A stretch of 64,000 bases of DNA from NCBI GenBank assembly GCA_944472155.2, contig OX235272.1, positions 96,726,020 through 96,790,019 of the forward strand. The letters are read 5' to 3'. This DNA comes from Trichobilharzia szidati (Eukaryota > Platyhelminthes > Trematoda > Strigeidida > Schistosomatidae). The notes under the pieces are model-generated. The model saw only the letters and a program-made list of their open reading frames with translations. It made no database searches and was not told the DNA's origin. Each line of letters begins with the position of its first letter. Position 1 is the first letter of the stretch. A program made the position numbers and the translations under genes. Below are positions 33,531 through 45,100 of the stretch, piece after piece.

Positions 33531-35168
33531 TTAGTATCTTTTTTCCTTGGGGTCGATTTGGAAATGAACTGTTTGTGTTCGTTTGCGCTGGGATCGTCGG
33601 CTGGGTAGCATCTCTTGTTTTGCTTCTGGTTTGACTGGTGGTATTTTGAAAGTTTCCAGTAGTAAATCCAGTGGCAATTTAGGTTCTTGGGATGTAGTAT
33701 ATCGACGTCGTATCTGACTTTTATGTCTTGTCCACCATTCATCCCCAACTTTAACCTTGTACATTAGAGTTCCATGTCGACATTCTATCAAGCCTGCGGC
33801 CCATTTTCTGTTCCTCGGTCGATAATCGCGCACATAGACGGCATCACCCTTGCGGTAATACTTCAGACTATTTCTTCGTTGATGTGACGAAGATGGTAAC
33901 ATGGAGTGGTGATGAGTTCGTAGCATTCGACCCATTAGAAGTTCTGCAGGGCTTTTCTTCTGTTCTGCCAGTGGTGTAGTTCGGTATACAAAAAGAAAGT
34001 TTTGTATTGCTTCCGGTTTCGCCCCTCCCCCTGCTTTCAACAACGCTCGTTTGAAAGTGTCGACAAATCTTTCTGCCTGACCGTTGGATTGAGGGTGATA
34101 AGGTGGCGTCCGCACGTGTTGTATACCGTTTCTCTTGCAAAATTTCTGGAACGCTTGTGAGGTGAACTGACTGCCATTGTCAGATACGATGGTTTCTGGT
34201 ATACCGTGACATGCGAAGATCTTTTCCAGGACTGATACTGTTCTGCTGCTAGAAGGTGGTGTCACTTGTACTACCTCCGGCCACTTTGAGTAAGAGTCCA
34301 CGAGAACCAAGTAGTATATACCTTCTATCGGCCCAGCAAAATCCACATGTAGGCAGGACCATGGTTTTGACGTGGGCCATGCTCTCGGTGGCGGATCTTT
34401 CGCTGCCATGGCAGACATCACTTTCAGTTTTTGAGTAGATCCTCTCTTACTGGAGCTAACAGTTGCGACTTTGTTGCTACCAGACATCGAAGCACTTTTG
34501 GCGCAGCCATACTCACTGTGACGCTTCGAAGTTGGTTTTTCATTAATCACGTCATTCTTTCTAATGGGCTTAGGTTTAATATATCTGTCTCTGATTTCTG
34601 GTTTTCTTGTTGAGGGCTCAATACTTTCGATCTTTTGGCATACACTGCTTAACGGAATCTCTGACAGGTGCAGCTTCTCGAACCAGTCTAAACCCAAGAG
34701 GTCGAGGTTTGAATTGTTGGTGTAGCATGTGCCAACGAAATGACTATCGCGAAAATCAACGCTGCATTTAATTTCTCCATTCAATCGAAGTCTTCCACCA
34801 CATGCACTAATTGCTATTTGATTTGTCTTCTCTATGGTAGGGCATCCCAACTTCTGCCATAATTTCTTTGATATTATTGTAATATCGGATGCTGTGTCGA
34901 TTTGTAGGCGTGCCGGCCGTGTATTAATCGTCAGATCGATATATTTGCGAGGTGCTGGAGTACTAATATGATATGCGGCAGTAACACCCAAAGACTTAGG
35001 CTTGTTGCGCCGTCTGGGTCGACTACGAGATCTGGGTTGGTTGTTGCGTTTGCAGTAGCCATCTTTGTGACCAACAGTATGGCACTGACGGCATTTATGC
35101 TGTTTGAATGGGCACAAGTTTGCAAAATGCCAGGAGCCACAGTGCCAGCAGGCTGATGGTGGTTTATG
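33531..35168 (-). CDS. zinc knuckle-protease-integrase polyprotein of the LTR element
   Basis: The frame continues directly from the Gag frame after one TAG (35169-35171). Two CCHC-type knuckles come first: one with short spacing (C at 35150 and following, CWHC...H...C) and a regular one (CRQCHTVGHKDGYC). The aspartic protease has LQIDTASDITII (DTAS instead of the usual DTG/DSG) and later LDLLGLDW. Where RT and RNase H should follow there are only about 80 polar linker residues. The integrase core then shows HVDFAGP, VSDNGSQF and NGQAERF, with Asp-Asp spacing 53 and Asp-Glu spacing 35, a complete DD35E triad. The N-terminal HHCC zinc domain is missing. The C-terminal segment is basic (RRSQRKR). 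The deletion keeps frame, so the protein could still be made if the TAG is passed. Confidence 0.85.
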   Translation of the reverse strand, partial: HKPPSACWHCGSWHFANLCPFKQHKCRQCHTVGHKDGYCKRNNQPRSRSRPRRRNKPKSLGVTAAYHISTPAPRKYIDLTINTRPARLQIDTASDITIISKKLWQKLGCPTIEKTNQIAISACGGRLRLNGEIKCSVDFRDSHFVGTCYTNNSNLDLLGLDWFEKLHLSEIPLSSVCQKIESIEPSTRKPEIRDRYIKPKPIRKNDVINEKPTSKRHSEYGCAKSASMSGSNKVATVSSSKRGSTQKLKVMSAMAAKDPPPRAWPTSKPWSCLHVDFAGPIEGIYYLVLVDSYSKWPEVVQVTPPSSSRTVSVLEKIFACHGIPETIVSDNGSQFTSQAFQKFCKRNGIQHVRTPPYHPQSNGQAERFVDTFKRALLKAGGGAKPEAIQNFLFVYRTTPLAEQKKSPAELLMGRMLRTHHHSMLPSSSHQRRNSLKYYRKGDAVYVRDYRPRNRKWAAGLIECRHGTLMYKVKVGDEWWTRHKSQIRRRYTTSQEPKLPLDLLLETFKIPPVKPEAKQEMLPSRRSQRKRTQTVHFQIDPKEKRY

Positions 35169-35909
35169 CTAAGGATGAAGCGGTGCGGTTGATGTCGACG
35201 GTACTGGATGCACAGCATGCACTTCTGCTGCATTTTGGCTGCCAGACTGCACCAAGACGGTATCGTTGTGAATGTTGATTAAACGCTGATATTCTTCACC
35301 AACGTCTTTCAAAGTCATTCGTGGATCTTGTTCCAGACGATTTAATAGACGTGTGCGTATATCAGCAAATTTGGAAGACTGCAAACCACAAATGAAAATC
35401 AATACCTTGAACTGGTCTTCTGAGAGTGATTTCAATTTGAAACGTTCACACGTGCGATTGACTATACCCAACTGAGTATGGATATCATCATTTTCGTTCA
35501 AAACTAGTTTCATGCAATGATATCGAATGTTGAATAACGATCTCTGATCACCAAACTGATGACGAAGGGTATGGACAGTTTCATTGAATGATCTTTCGCT
35601 GGGCTTCTGTGGGAGAATTAAGTTGCAGTATTTATCTAGCTCATCTGCTCCCAATTTACGAAGTAGAAGCCGTACTTTCCAGGCATCATCTTTATCCGCA
35701 AAGTCTACTCGAAATAGGTCTTCATATCTGCGAAACCAGGTATCAAATGTTACGTTCGCATTTGGATCATAAACGAATTCTGAGATGCTGCTACCAATGC
35801 TGTCGTAGGCTGTAGATGAATCAGCAGAGCGTGATATTTGTAGTCCAGCAAGCATTTCCATCAATTTTAGCTGCTGTTCCATTAGTTTCTCTAAACGCCG
35901 TGAGTCCAT
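35169..35909 (-). CDS. Gag-like capsid protein of the LTR element
   Basis: From the first ATG of the frame (35909; the frame is open about 20 bases further up) 246 residues run to TAG at 35171-35169. MDSRRLEKLMEQQLKLMEML forms an N-terminal amphipathic helix. The segment FDTWFRRYEDLFRVDFADKD, followed by LLLRKLGADELDKYCNLI and RSLFNIRYHCMKL, resembles the Ty3/gypsy Gag capsid region seen in fluke elements. The nucleocapsid zinc knuckles lie beyond the stop in the same frame. That is odd for a Gag end and suggests either readthrough or a recent nonsense change. Confidence 0.8.
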   Translation of the reverse strand: MDSRRLEKLMEQQLKLMEMLAGLQISRSADSSTAYDSIGSSISEFVYDPNANVTFDTWFRRYEDLFRVDFADKDDAWKVRLLLRKLGADELDKYCNLILPQKPSERSFNETVHTLRHQFGDQRSLFNIRYHCMKLVLNENDDIHTQLGIVNRTCERFKLKSLSEDQFKVLIFICGLQSSKFADIRTRLLNRLEQDPRMTLKDVGEEYQRLINIHNDTVLVQSGSQNAAEVHAVHPVPSTSTAPLHP

Positions 35910-35933
35910 CTTGAACAAACCCGTCGCCAAATT

Positions 35934-36290
35934 TGTTATGTATGTGAATATGAGGACCTTGTAGACTACGAGCGAATCTAACTAATGCGCTGGCTAATCT
36001 GTCTTAATCGCACGTCAACAACAATAATACCGCCGGGCACGCAAGACAAATAAAAGAGAAGACTGGACGTTGATATGAGAGCTTTTACTGTCTCAAACAA
36101 CAGTCGAAAATGTTAAACAACAACTCCGTATTTATACAATTAGAAAAATCAATGTCACATTTTAAAAATATTAACAAACCCTGGGAATTCAGTAATTTAA
36201 ATCAATAATCACGCAGATGCGTGAAATCAATGATTATGCTAGTGTGTGAAATAAATAATGAATATTAATGATTCACCTGCGTATATATTA
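35934..36290 (-). repeat. 5' LTR (357 bp)
   Basis: Equal to 33141-33497 except for one base; followed outside by the second aacaa. On the minus strand a TGG-starting primer-binding-like stretch begins four bases after the LTR. Confidence 0.92.
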
Positions 36291-36295
36291 AACAA

Positions 36296-37319
36296 TGCAT
36301 GAGATGATATGCCAGAAAGTAACCTTTGTGTAACTAATATGGATTTCTCTACAATGGATAACCTCCGGAAAGCTTTTGTTTCCTAAATGGCTCATTACAA
36401 CCACTTACTTTAAACGAACGAGTTAATGTGTTTGACTGCTTTCATTCAAATGTCTGGATCTTATCTGTTTCAGTTTTTATTCGTTTGACGACAAATAATT
36501 AAATTACTCGCCTAATATAACAGACATCTAAAACGTAAAAATTCTATGAATTTTGAAGACTGTGTTTAGCCGTTGAGAAAGCAATCAAATTGTATGAGTA
36601 TATATCATTTTGTTGTTGTCGTTTCAGCTCTGCTAAAAGACTATCACAGTCTCACTATAGTGACTTGAAATAAACTTTTAGTCTTAAATCTATCGTTTAC
36701 AAAGACATATGAAATAAGTCTGATGTGAAAATGACTTATACTTGTTAAATAGTGTGAATCTCTCATCATTTACATCATATCATGTAATGATTACGTAATT
36801 TATTCGTGCTTTTATAGCGTCATTTTGGTTCTTAATTACCTAACAGTTATTTAGAAAAGAGTGTAATAACTGTAACTAAATAAGAGTGTTTCTCTTCGAT
36901 AGACGATATATTTCTTTCGACAAATTGCTTTTCACTTCATAGTGCATCTTGACGATTGATGTGATGTTGATAAAGAAATTAACTGAATGACTAGTGAAAG
37001 TATGTTCACATTTTTATTACTTCTATATTTGAACAGTATACCCTGATGCAGACTCATTCAGAGTCTAACATGCGATTCACTTTGATGTTAACTGGTTGGA
37101 GGCAGTTGATAGAAGGCCTTGGAATGGGGTGTGTCACCCAGCGCCGCAGTCAGAGTCGTTATCACTGAGCTATTCGGGCTCAAGACTAACTCTCACTGGG
37201 GGAATGTTATGAATACAGGCAGCTATTGGTCACTAGAGGGTAATATATGTCATTTCTGTAGTCTTTGGTATTTGTGTTGACCTGAATCCTATCGGTTAAA
37301 TTTGCAATGTAGTCATCTA
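36296..37319. other. no recognisable gene
   Basis: AT-rich non-coding DNA. The end (37235-37315) carries a diverged copy of the 31015 dispersed repeat. Confidence 0.45.
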
Positions 37320-37329
37320 TAACTGTTAT

Positions 37330-37560
37330 ATGTGTAAAATTTATTTTGATAAAGTCTTAGAGTGTTATACAGTTATATTTATTGATGACGTTTCGAGCAC
37401 AATTTATTGCACATAATTATATCACCTTGATATGATTATGAGCAATAAACTGTGCTCGAAACGTCATTAGTAAATATAACTATAGCATTGTAAGACTTTA
37501 TCAAGATAAGTTTTACCCATAATGGAATTATACTCTACCACAGTGCACAAGTTCTATTCT
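37330..37560. mobile_element. palindromic Penelope-like terminus (head-to-head)
   Basis: Arms run from aaaatttattttgataaagt inward to 'gacgtttcgagcacaattta' and back out through gctcgaaacgtcat to 'cataatggaattatactcta'. The outer right side encodes a start MELYSTTVHKFYSYI, equivalent to the Penelope-like N-terminus at 48855-49051. The centre contains a GAGCA...TGCTC hairpin followed by GAAAC and GTCA. Confidence 0.6.
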
Positions 37561-37589
37561 TACATCTATAACTGGCTTTTTATTAGTAT

Positions 37590-37915
37590 ATATTATTATT
37601 GTTCCCGTGGATTCCGAGTAGAAAATAGTGCTTCAAAAGTACATCTCCCCTTTGTCCTATTTTCTGCGATCATCCTTAGCTGGTCCCACAATTGCCCATA
37701 GTCTCTCATCTTACCCTCAACCGATCTCCTCCATGTCATCCTTGAACCCATACACAACATGTCGTTTCCTATTCAGGTTCCACACCCCCCCCATTTTCTT
37801 CTGCATATTCCTCGAGCGATAGGCTCTTGGTTGGTTTGTTTCCAGAGTTTGTTGTTGCTGATTCATTTTGGCCATTTAATCTTCAATATAGAGCGAAGGC
37901 AGCTGTTGATAAAAG
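37590..37915 (-). pseudogene. RTE/SR2-like retroelement 3' remnant
   Basis: Matches the 32375-32720 and 57985-58345 blocks (gtggattccgagtagaa, ctccatgtcatccttgaacc, ttcttctgcatattcctcga). No intact frame. Confidence 0.5.
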
Positions 37916-38439
37916 TATGAAGTAGCCTGTTTGAAATGCTTTTCATAAAACATTAGCCAAGTTTCTGATCTATAACATTGGTGTTGGAAATCCAAATTTT
38001 GTTGTTTATGTTGGGTTTTTGAATTAGTTGTGTTTTCTGAGCTGGTTGATTTAATTGTAAAGCTCTCATCGTCCTTCTAGACATCTTCAGCGCAAGTTTT
38101 TAGTATGGAATAAACTCATTTGAATTATCCACGAATGATGGAATTGGGTATCTTAGAAACCGCTGTCGTGACTGGTCGTTGACTTACATCCCTACTGATC
38201 ATTTTTATTCATTTGGAATTTGAGCTTTCTTGTCATGTGATTTATTTTTTAGTAGTTGGTCAATTTGGTCTACACTAATGTGTTTGTTAATTGCTGCAAA
38301 TTTCCGAACTGATTTCACAGTAATGAATGTGTATACCTTGCATTTTCGACTTTTGTTTTGACATCCTCATTCGTTCCCACTGCAGTTGAAACGATGCTGT
38401 GTAGATAAGTGAAGGAAGTCACCTCTCCAAGTTTACTCC

Positions 38440-38760
38440 TTTGATAATGATTGTTGTTGTTGTTGGTTGGTTATTCATTACCTCCGTCTTCTCTATGTTT
38501 ACTTGAAGTCCCGTCTTCACTACCTGCCTCTTCTGTCAGTTTTCCGGTTTTCGTCTGTAAGTCTTCGAGTTTGTGTGACACTAGGAATAAATCATCCATG
38601 AAGTCCACATCTTCTAGAGTGTTCTTATCTGTGGCACGCATTCGTGTCCTCTCGCTCCCCAGTCTTCCACATAATCCAGTCCACCACAACTGAAATATCA
38701 TCGATAATAATAGACAGTCTTTCTTACTCCTACATTCACCTCAAAAGCTTTCTGCTAAGA
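38440..38760 (-). pseudogene. decayed RTE/SR2-like RT fragment (catalytic box region)
   Basis: The minus-strand frame 38701-38471 reads EDVDFMDDLFLVSHKLEDLQ, a degenerate form of the FADDL...SHKLED segment of RTE-like RTs. The related + strand piece at 45440-46080 has LCLKSHKLEDQQ. The first catalytic residue is altered (FMDD). Confidence 0.6.
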
Positions 38761-39112
38761 GAAAACTTGATTTGGTTTTTTTGGAACACGCTGGAATTAC
38801 AGTTGATGTTGTTTTAAAGATTGATTGGATTGAACTTGTTCACTAGTTAATCTAAATTAGATAGATAGTCTATCTGTAATAATTCTAGATGCATTTACGA
38901 AAACATACATAAGAATGCATGAGAAAATGACTTGTGGTGATTGCACCTCATTAGGTGGTAACTGTCATTCGCACAAGCCAGCAATCACTTTCAAAACATT
39001 GAGGAAAGTAAACTGACAGTGCTCAACCTTATCTCCTATGCTAAATAAGCGATGGTTACGTAACAGAATGTAAAGCAAAACATAAGTCAGATATGTGACA
39101 TCATCTTAATAA
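38761..39112. other. 3' flank of NFKBIL1
   Basis: Non-coding; no clear poly(A) signal seen in the first 100 bases past the stop on the minus strand. Confidence 0.4.
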
Positions 39113-42100
39113 TCATACAGATTCTTCTTTATTGCGTAAATAATCAGTAGCTTTATTTAAAAGTTGAGATATATTTACAACACGTTTCATAACTCTATTT
39201 TTAACACGTTCTGATTTAAAACGTGTTCCAAAACGTCCAGAAAACTTATCTGGATGCCAATCCACTTGTAGTTGACGTAATGCTTGACTTGAATGGTGTA
39301 CAAATGTTAGTATGTCTTCAATATGCGAAGATTCCAATGAATTTATTTCAATGACTCTACTGAATGGAGGCCATAATATATCATGATAATTGAGAATTTT
39401 ATTCTCATCAGAGTTGATAAATTCTTTCCATTTCTCTAGATACTCTTCATATGAAATATTTATTGTTTTGCTTCCTAGGTCCTGATTGATTATTTTTCGA
39501 CTTGGCAACTCATTATTTGACCCAAGGTGATCATAAAATCCTGGGGGGTTAGTCTCTGTATTACTATTTTTGCGCGATTTCGGTACATTTGGTATACCAG
39601 TAGGCCGATTACGACGTTCATACTCTTCCCTGATGCTGTCTAAATGAGATCTGAATGGTCTGTCAGCAAAACCTACAAAAAAACAATTGAAGTGTAAACA
39701 AACAAATTAACATATTTGTGAATAACTTTGCTTAATATTAAGGAGAGGATAACACGAAAATCAAATAAACTAGACTAAAGACGCGTACAAAAATGCCAAC
39801 CACACAATTTTTGAACGGATATTAGCTAATAGACTCAATGATTGAGGTTAAAAATCTGCAGGATTTGAATAGACCGGCTTCGCCTGGGACCCATATTTGA
39901 CTTAAAATTAAATTTTAAACGTCAGTATAGATTTTCGTCAAGAGACAATATCAATCAAAGTACCACTGAAAACTATGGAGTAATCAACATATCTTCCGTC
40001 CTGGTTTCGAACTCTCTAGCAGTGTGCACCTACGACTTTCAGATTAACGAGGCCAGGCTATTGACCATTGGGTCGAAATTCAATGACGCGTTAATACTAA
40101 CTTCTGTCAACTTGCGATATAGTGCTACCCGCAACCGGTACTATCGACAAACATCTCACTTCACTCTGACATAGTTTTCTCCTCTGGTCAAGAATTCTTA
40201 TCAGAATTCCAGGACATCCATCCAGTAACTATTAATGAGCTGGAGCTTGATATTTATATTATGGATTTTGTAGGGATTTGGATGAATTTCATGAACTAAC
40301 ATTGTAACGGGAGAAGATAAGAGACTTGGTAACGGATGTTTATTAAGGAAATACTCATCCTAGCTATACATTATTAGCAATATTAAAGTTCCTCTATGCC
40401 AGATGAGAGTAAATTGTTCTGATTGGTCGGTAACTGCCCCAAGGTTAAACAAGTTGCCCAGTGAGGTTATTTCATGTCCACAACGTAAACTAAATCCAGA
40501 TTTGAGGAATAAACACTTCTACCTCTGCAGCTATTGACGTAAAATGTCGATTCCAGTTTTGACCGCTTCCTTTCAATCTGCATCATACTTCAACATCAGT
40601 TGAAGAATCATTGAAAACCGATTTAAACCTCATGTAAATAATTTTTTAAATGGTCATTTCTAAAATAAGCTTTCTTAGTTTGAAACATGTTATAAAGAAA
40701 CGAAAACAAAAAGCACCAAACATTCACTATTGTATCTTAACTGAATTTAAATGTTCGTCACTGAAAATGGTAGCTAAAAATAATCACATCAATCGAAGAT
40801 GAACTTTGCAATGATCGATGTAAGAAGCCGGCGAAATTTACCTAGTTCAAGGGTTTAAACAGGGTATGTCAATCGATAAAGTTGTGAAGTTGCACTAAAT
40901 AAGAGGGTTACAAATGATGCTATGCGTCCAATATCTACGCCACGCTGCACTTAATAATGCCAGTTATCAGTCTAGTATTAGATTATTCAACAAGGTGTCA
41001 TCCACTTTCCATGTGTGACTGTCGACTTTTCCAGTCGAAAAAAAATACAGTGAGTCCTGGAACCCAGAAACCGCCATTTCTTGACATCTAAGTCAGGATT
41101 CCAATCGGATTAAACAGTTTAGTTTGTTTGAAAAAAGACATGGAATCCACTCACATTATGTACAAGATAATCAGTTAAGAAATCAAAAGATTTGAGGGAC
41201 TCCTAGGTGACAGATGCCTCAACATCATCTAGAGCTATGAAGACGTATTTACCTCTTGATCATCTGGAAATTCCAGTAATCTAATTGTTTTAATTAATTT
41301 ATTCCTACTCATACTTCATATCTATATTATTTGTTTTAACACTTGTTCAAAAACAAACAGTAATCACAGGAACACTCATTTTTTACAGAGAAAGAGATGT
41401 GGACACAATCACCTATTTCCGAATATTGAGGATTAAGTTATCTAAGCACATTCAGAAACTTTATAATTTGCCCTATGTTGAATCAGATTTATGCAAACAT
41501 GGGGAAAAATGCTGAAACCAATAGAGTGTTACACAACATCCATTACAATAAATGAAATAAATCTCTACTCCTAAAATTAAATTGAAAACAAATATAGATA
41601 CTTGTAATTTATTGCATTATGGACTAAGCTTACTGGTTACGAAGGTTTCAGACGAACAGAAAAAGCCTAACATAACCGCCTATAAGCTCTAAGAATTACG
41701 AACGAGTGAAGTTTTGCTGGTGGCGATGAGATAAATGCGAAATACGGACATTAATCGATCATTTTTGCCGGCAGAGACCAACGGTAACAGTTAAAATATA
41801 AAGTGATAAAATTACCTTGATATGATTATGAGCAATAAATTGTGCTCGAAACGTCATCAGTAAACATTACTGTATAACACTGTGAGACTTCATCAAAACA
41901 AAATTTACCCATAATGAATTACTTCAAGGTGTGTCTCCTTACAAACCGATATAAATGTTAGAAAACCATTGTCAACTAAGTGGTACTACACAGTTGTTTC
42001 GTTCCAGTTTGGAGATCCTTAAGAGACTGTATATTCACAACCCCATTAGGGTAGCATGTATGAACGTCAGGACTAGCGGCAAACATGCAACGATTTAATT

Positions 42101-45100
42101 ATAGCAGTCTGAAATCTTTCGAATCATCATTTCCGAAATCTGATAGTGTGCAATGCAGCTACTATCCCTATATTCAAATCAGTAGACACTACAATTAATG
42201 ACTTTTCGCTAAAACGAAGCTAATCAGTGATTTTCAATTTTTGGTTTTGCAGGGATTCGATTGTTTGTAGGTTTCATCACGCTCTGACATCAGTTGGAGA
42301 GCCACAGGAAAACCAGGGGATACAGAACAGCTGTTTCGTGGTAGTTTGGGACCCTTCGGCAGTGAGAAGTTATAACCAGTGGGTTCCACTAAGTCAGGTA
42401 AAAGGACAGTCACTTGCCGATGACACTGGCTGGTGGTTGCTCTGTATATCGCGAGTCCGTAGAAGTCGGGATTCATGGGCGATTGCGTCGAGTCCCTGTG
42501 GCTGGATGGTCTACGAGCTCGTCTTGTAACGACAAGGTCCTGGGTCCGAACCCCAGACTTCTGAACTAAATAAAATCCGCTTAATTTTAACGGCAATCAC
42601 TGTTATTTCCATCTGTGAGGATTTTAATTAATTTTTATCTATTATTTTCAGTGACAAATTTGCGTGCATACTTCTGGAGAGTCCCAAAACTGGGACAGAA
42701 CATCTGGCCAGTACTCCCTGGTTTTCCAGTGGTTCTCTAACTGATATCAGCTCGTGATCAAACCTGGAATCAGTCATTACCAGTGAGGAGAGTTACTTAC
42801 AGATGACATTAGACGGCAATATCTCTAATATTGAAAGTAAGTAATTTGGAGTCACAGGTCTTTTTATTATAGCTCAATGGCTGGACAGCAAAATAATTGT
42901 CCAAATCTACAACGGGACGGGACGAGACGATACAACAATGAGGTATGCTTTAGCCTCCAGTGATTCTCTAGCGGACGTCGGTTTGTTACAGACCAGATCT
43001 TGAAATCAAATGAAATCTACACAAACTCAGCAAATCGATAAAATACATACCTGAGAAATAATCCTCCCATTCATTTGATGAATAATTTGCTTCATCTGAA
43101 TCAGATAAAAATGAATACATCTCATCATCATGTTCTGTCGGTTTAGTTGATGAAGTTGACGGGTGAACTGGACTATGACTATCAGACAAGATGCACTTCA
43201 GGATCTGATAGATACAATAAGGGGTAGACAAAAGTAGAATAGATTAAAGGTAATTCATTCTAATTACAACTCTATTTGTAAAAAAAAAAACACATCCAGA
43301 AAAATTCCAAATAATTTCTTATAGAAAAGTTTAAAAAATGTAACAGCTTATAGAAGAAGTGTGATTTACGAATAGTGAATGTGCGTGAGAATAATAAGCA
43401 ATAGTCAGTCTAGGTTGTGTGCCTTAGCAGGGTCAGTCACTCTAGGTCTAGCTAAATTGTCATGTTCAAAGAATCTAATTGACTCCGATCTACTTGTTTG
43501 ACCTACATAATCGACCTCAAAGTCATCAAATGGTATTTAGTAAATTAAATTATTTTTCTCAACTTGATCTGTTGGGTCCTTAAGCCGACAAATTTTATCT
43601 CTGAGAGAGTTGATTGGTTTAAATGCCACCCTAATTCCAGAATCTTACAGCAGTCATTATTCGTAATTAAAGTAAAAAGACTGTCGGATACCCAAGGATA
43701 CATTTGTAAAATAAACCAAGATGATATTCTTATACTTATATAAAAATATTGAATTGTGCATATAAGTTAAGACTTGTCAACTTGTAATTTGCTGATGATT
43801 TGTCTGTTTATAGCTGACAATATTATTGAATGACTGCATATTATAAACTGACTGTGGAGTAGTGGAACTGTACCCAATATTTATTAGGTGAAATGAAATG
43901 GTAATACCGTGCTTTTCAAGATAAAAATATGCAAGAATTCCTCAAATGTAGCACCATAATGATGGGAACACTTCTATCGGTGCATAGGGTCGTCAATGCA
44001 TAAAACTGTGAATGGATAGAGATTCTATTTTAGGATATTTCCAAAGTATAGCTGCCTCAACTCTGAAATATATGGAATCGCTTACTTCTCTTTGAACTAA
44101 AATTGTCTTGGGGAACAATAGAAACTTAATTTTGGATGATTCCCACTTTCACAATTCAACTCTAAACGGTGAACACTTCACCACTGAAGTAGAGTTAGTA
44201 ACTGTTCATTAATAGTATCCTTTGTTTCCATGAGAACCACTATCTTGCAGATTATATTGGAAATTAAGAGAGGTCACACAAGAATATGATATTAATCTAT
44301 GAAAAGTCAGTGACTGTTAATCCAAGTCATATGGCAAGCATATGTAGACTGACAGGCTAGATAGAGACTTGAGGCGTTAGAAATTAATGGTAGCAATAGT
44401 AGTGCGAATTAATTCAGGTCTTATCACCATTCAAAAGATTTCGTTAACCATTCATCCTCATCCCATAGTGAGACCTATCTGAGATATTCTTCTGTTGACG
44501 GATCCTTACCGACGTAATGGATGCTGATGACTGAAACTGAAGGCGTTATAATTCCCTTTTTTTATACTCATATTTATGTATCTATTTTCACATCACTCCA
44601 TTATGGATAAAACGTTTTTCCGGAAATGCGTAGCGAACATAGGGTGACAAAGTATTTGGTTTGTGAACACCTTCTTGAATCAGGTCCCCCTTTCCCACAT
44701 GCATTTTATTCTTTAAAGTTATCTACGGGGGCTAAAGTCAACCACTCAAATTGTTTACATTTTCACCATTTATGTATTAGCCGAAGCACTAGCTATGTAT
44801 ATATACATGGACAATAGCCTAAACCGTATATTCAAAATTATTTTGGTTAGACCCCTTTATCTTCGTCATAGTAATGTTCCTTTGTTTAGATTAATTCAAT
44901 TCCTCTTCACTGTATTTTCTCCTTCATTATCATTATTATCATCACCATTACAATTTTAATTTTTGACACTATTTGACCTACTTTAAACCTCTTAATACTA
45001 ATTCACTTATTTAATAATCTTTGAAAATTTTATAATTCATCCACTTCAATTTTATCCTCTTAAAAATCAGTGTTAATTGTCTTTATTATTATCATATACA

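Larger units (their letters stand above)
33141..36290 (-). mobile_element. Ty3/gypsy-like LTR retrotransposon lacking reverse transcriptase and RNase H
   Basis: A 3150-bp element bounded by two 357-bp LTRs that differ at a single base (t or c in 'caaactctgg' near 33388; the right copy has ccc). The 5-bp aacaa duplication flanks it. In minus-strand order it has: 5' LTR, a TGG-starting primer-site-like tggcgacggg (from 35929), Gag, in-frame TAG, zinc knuckles, protease, integrase core, a polypurine tract (33498-33509 on the complement) and 3' LTR. The RT and RNase H domains expected between protease and integrase are absent, with the frame kept open. Near-identical LTRs show recent insertion, so the enzymes were probably supplied by a full-length relative. 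Confidence 0.88.

Noticed and set aside
42227..42596. Opposed 100- and 120-residue frames
   Set aside because: Both lie on ribozyme-SINE pieces and have no independent support.
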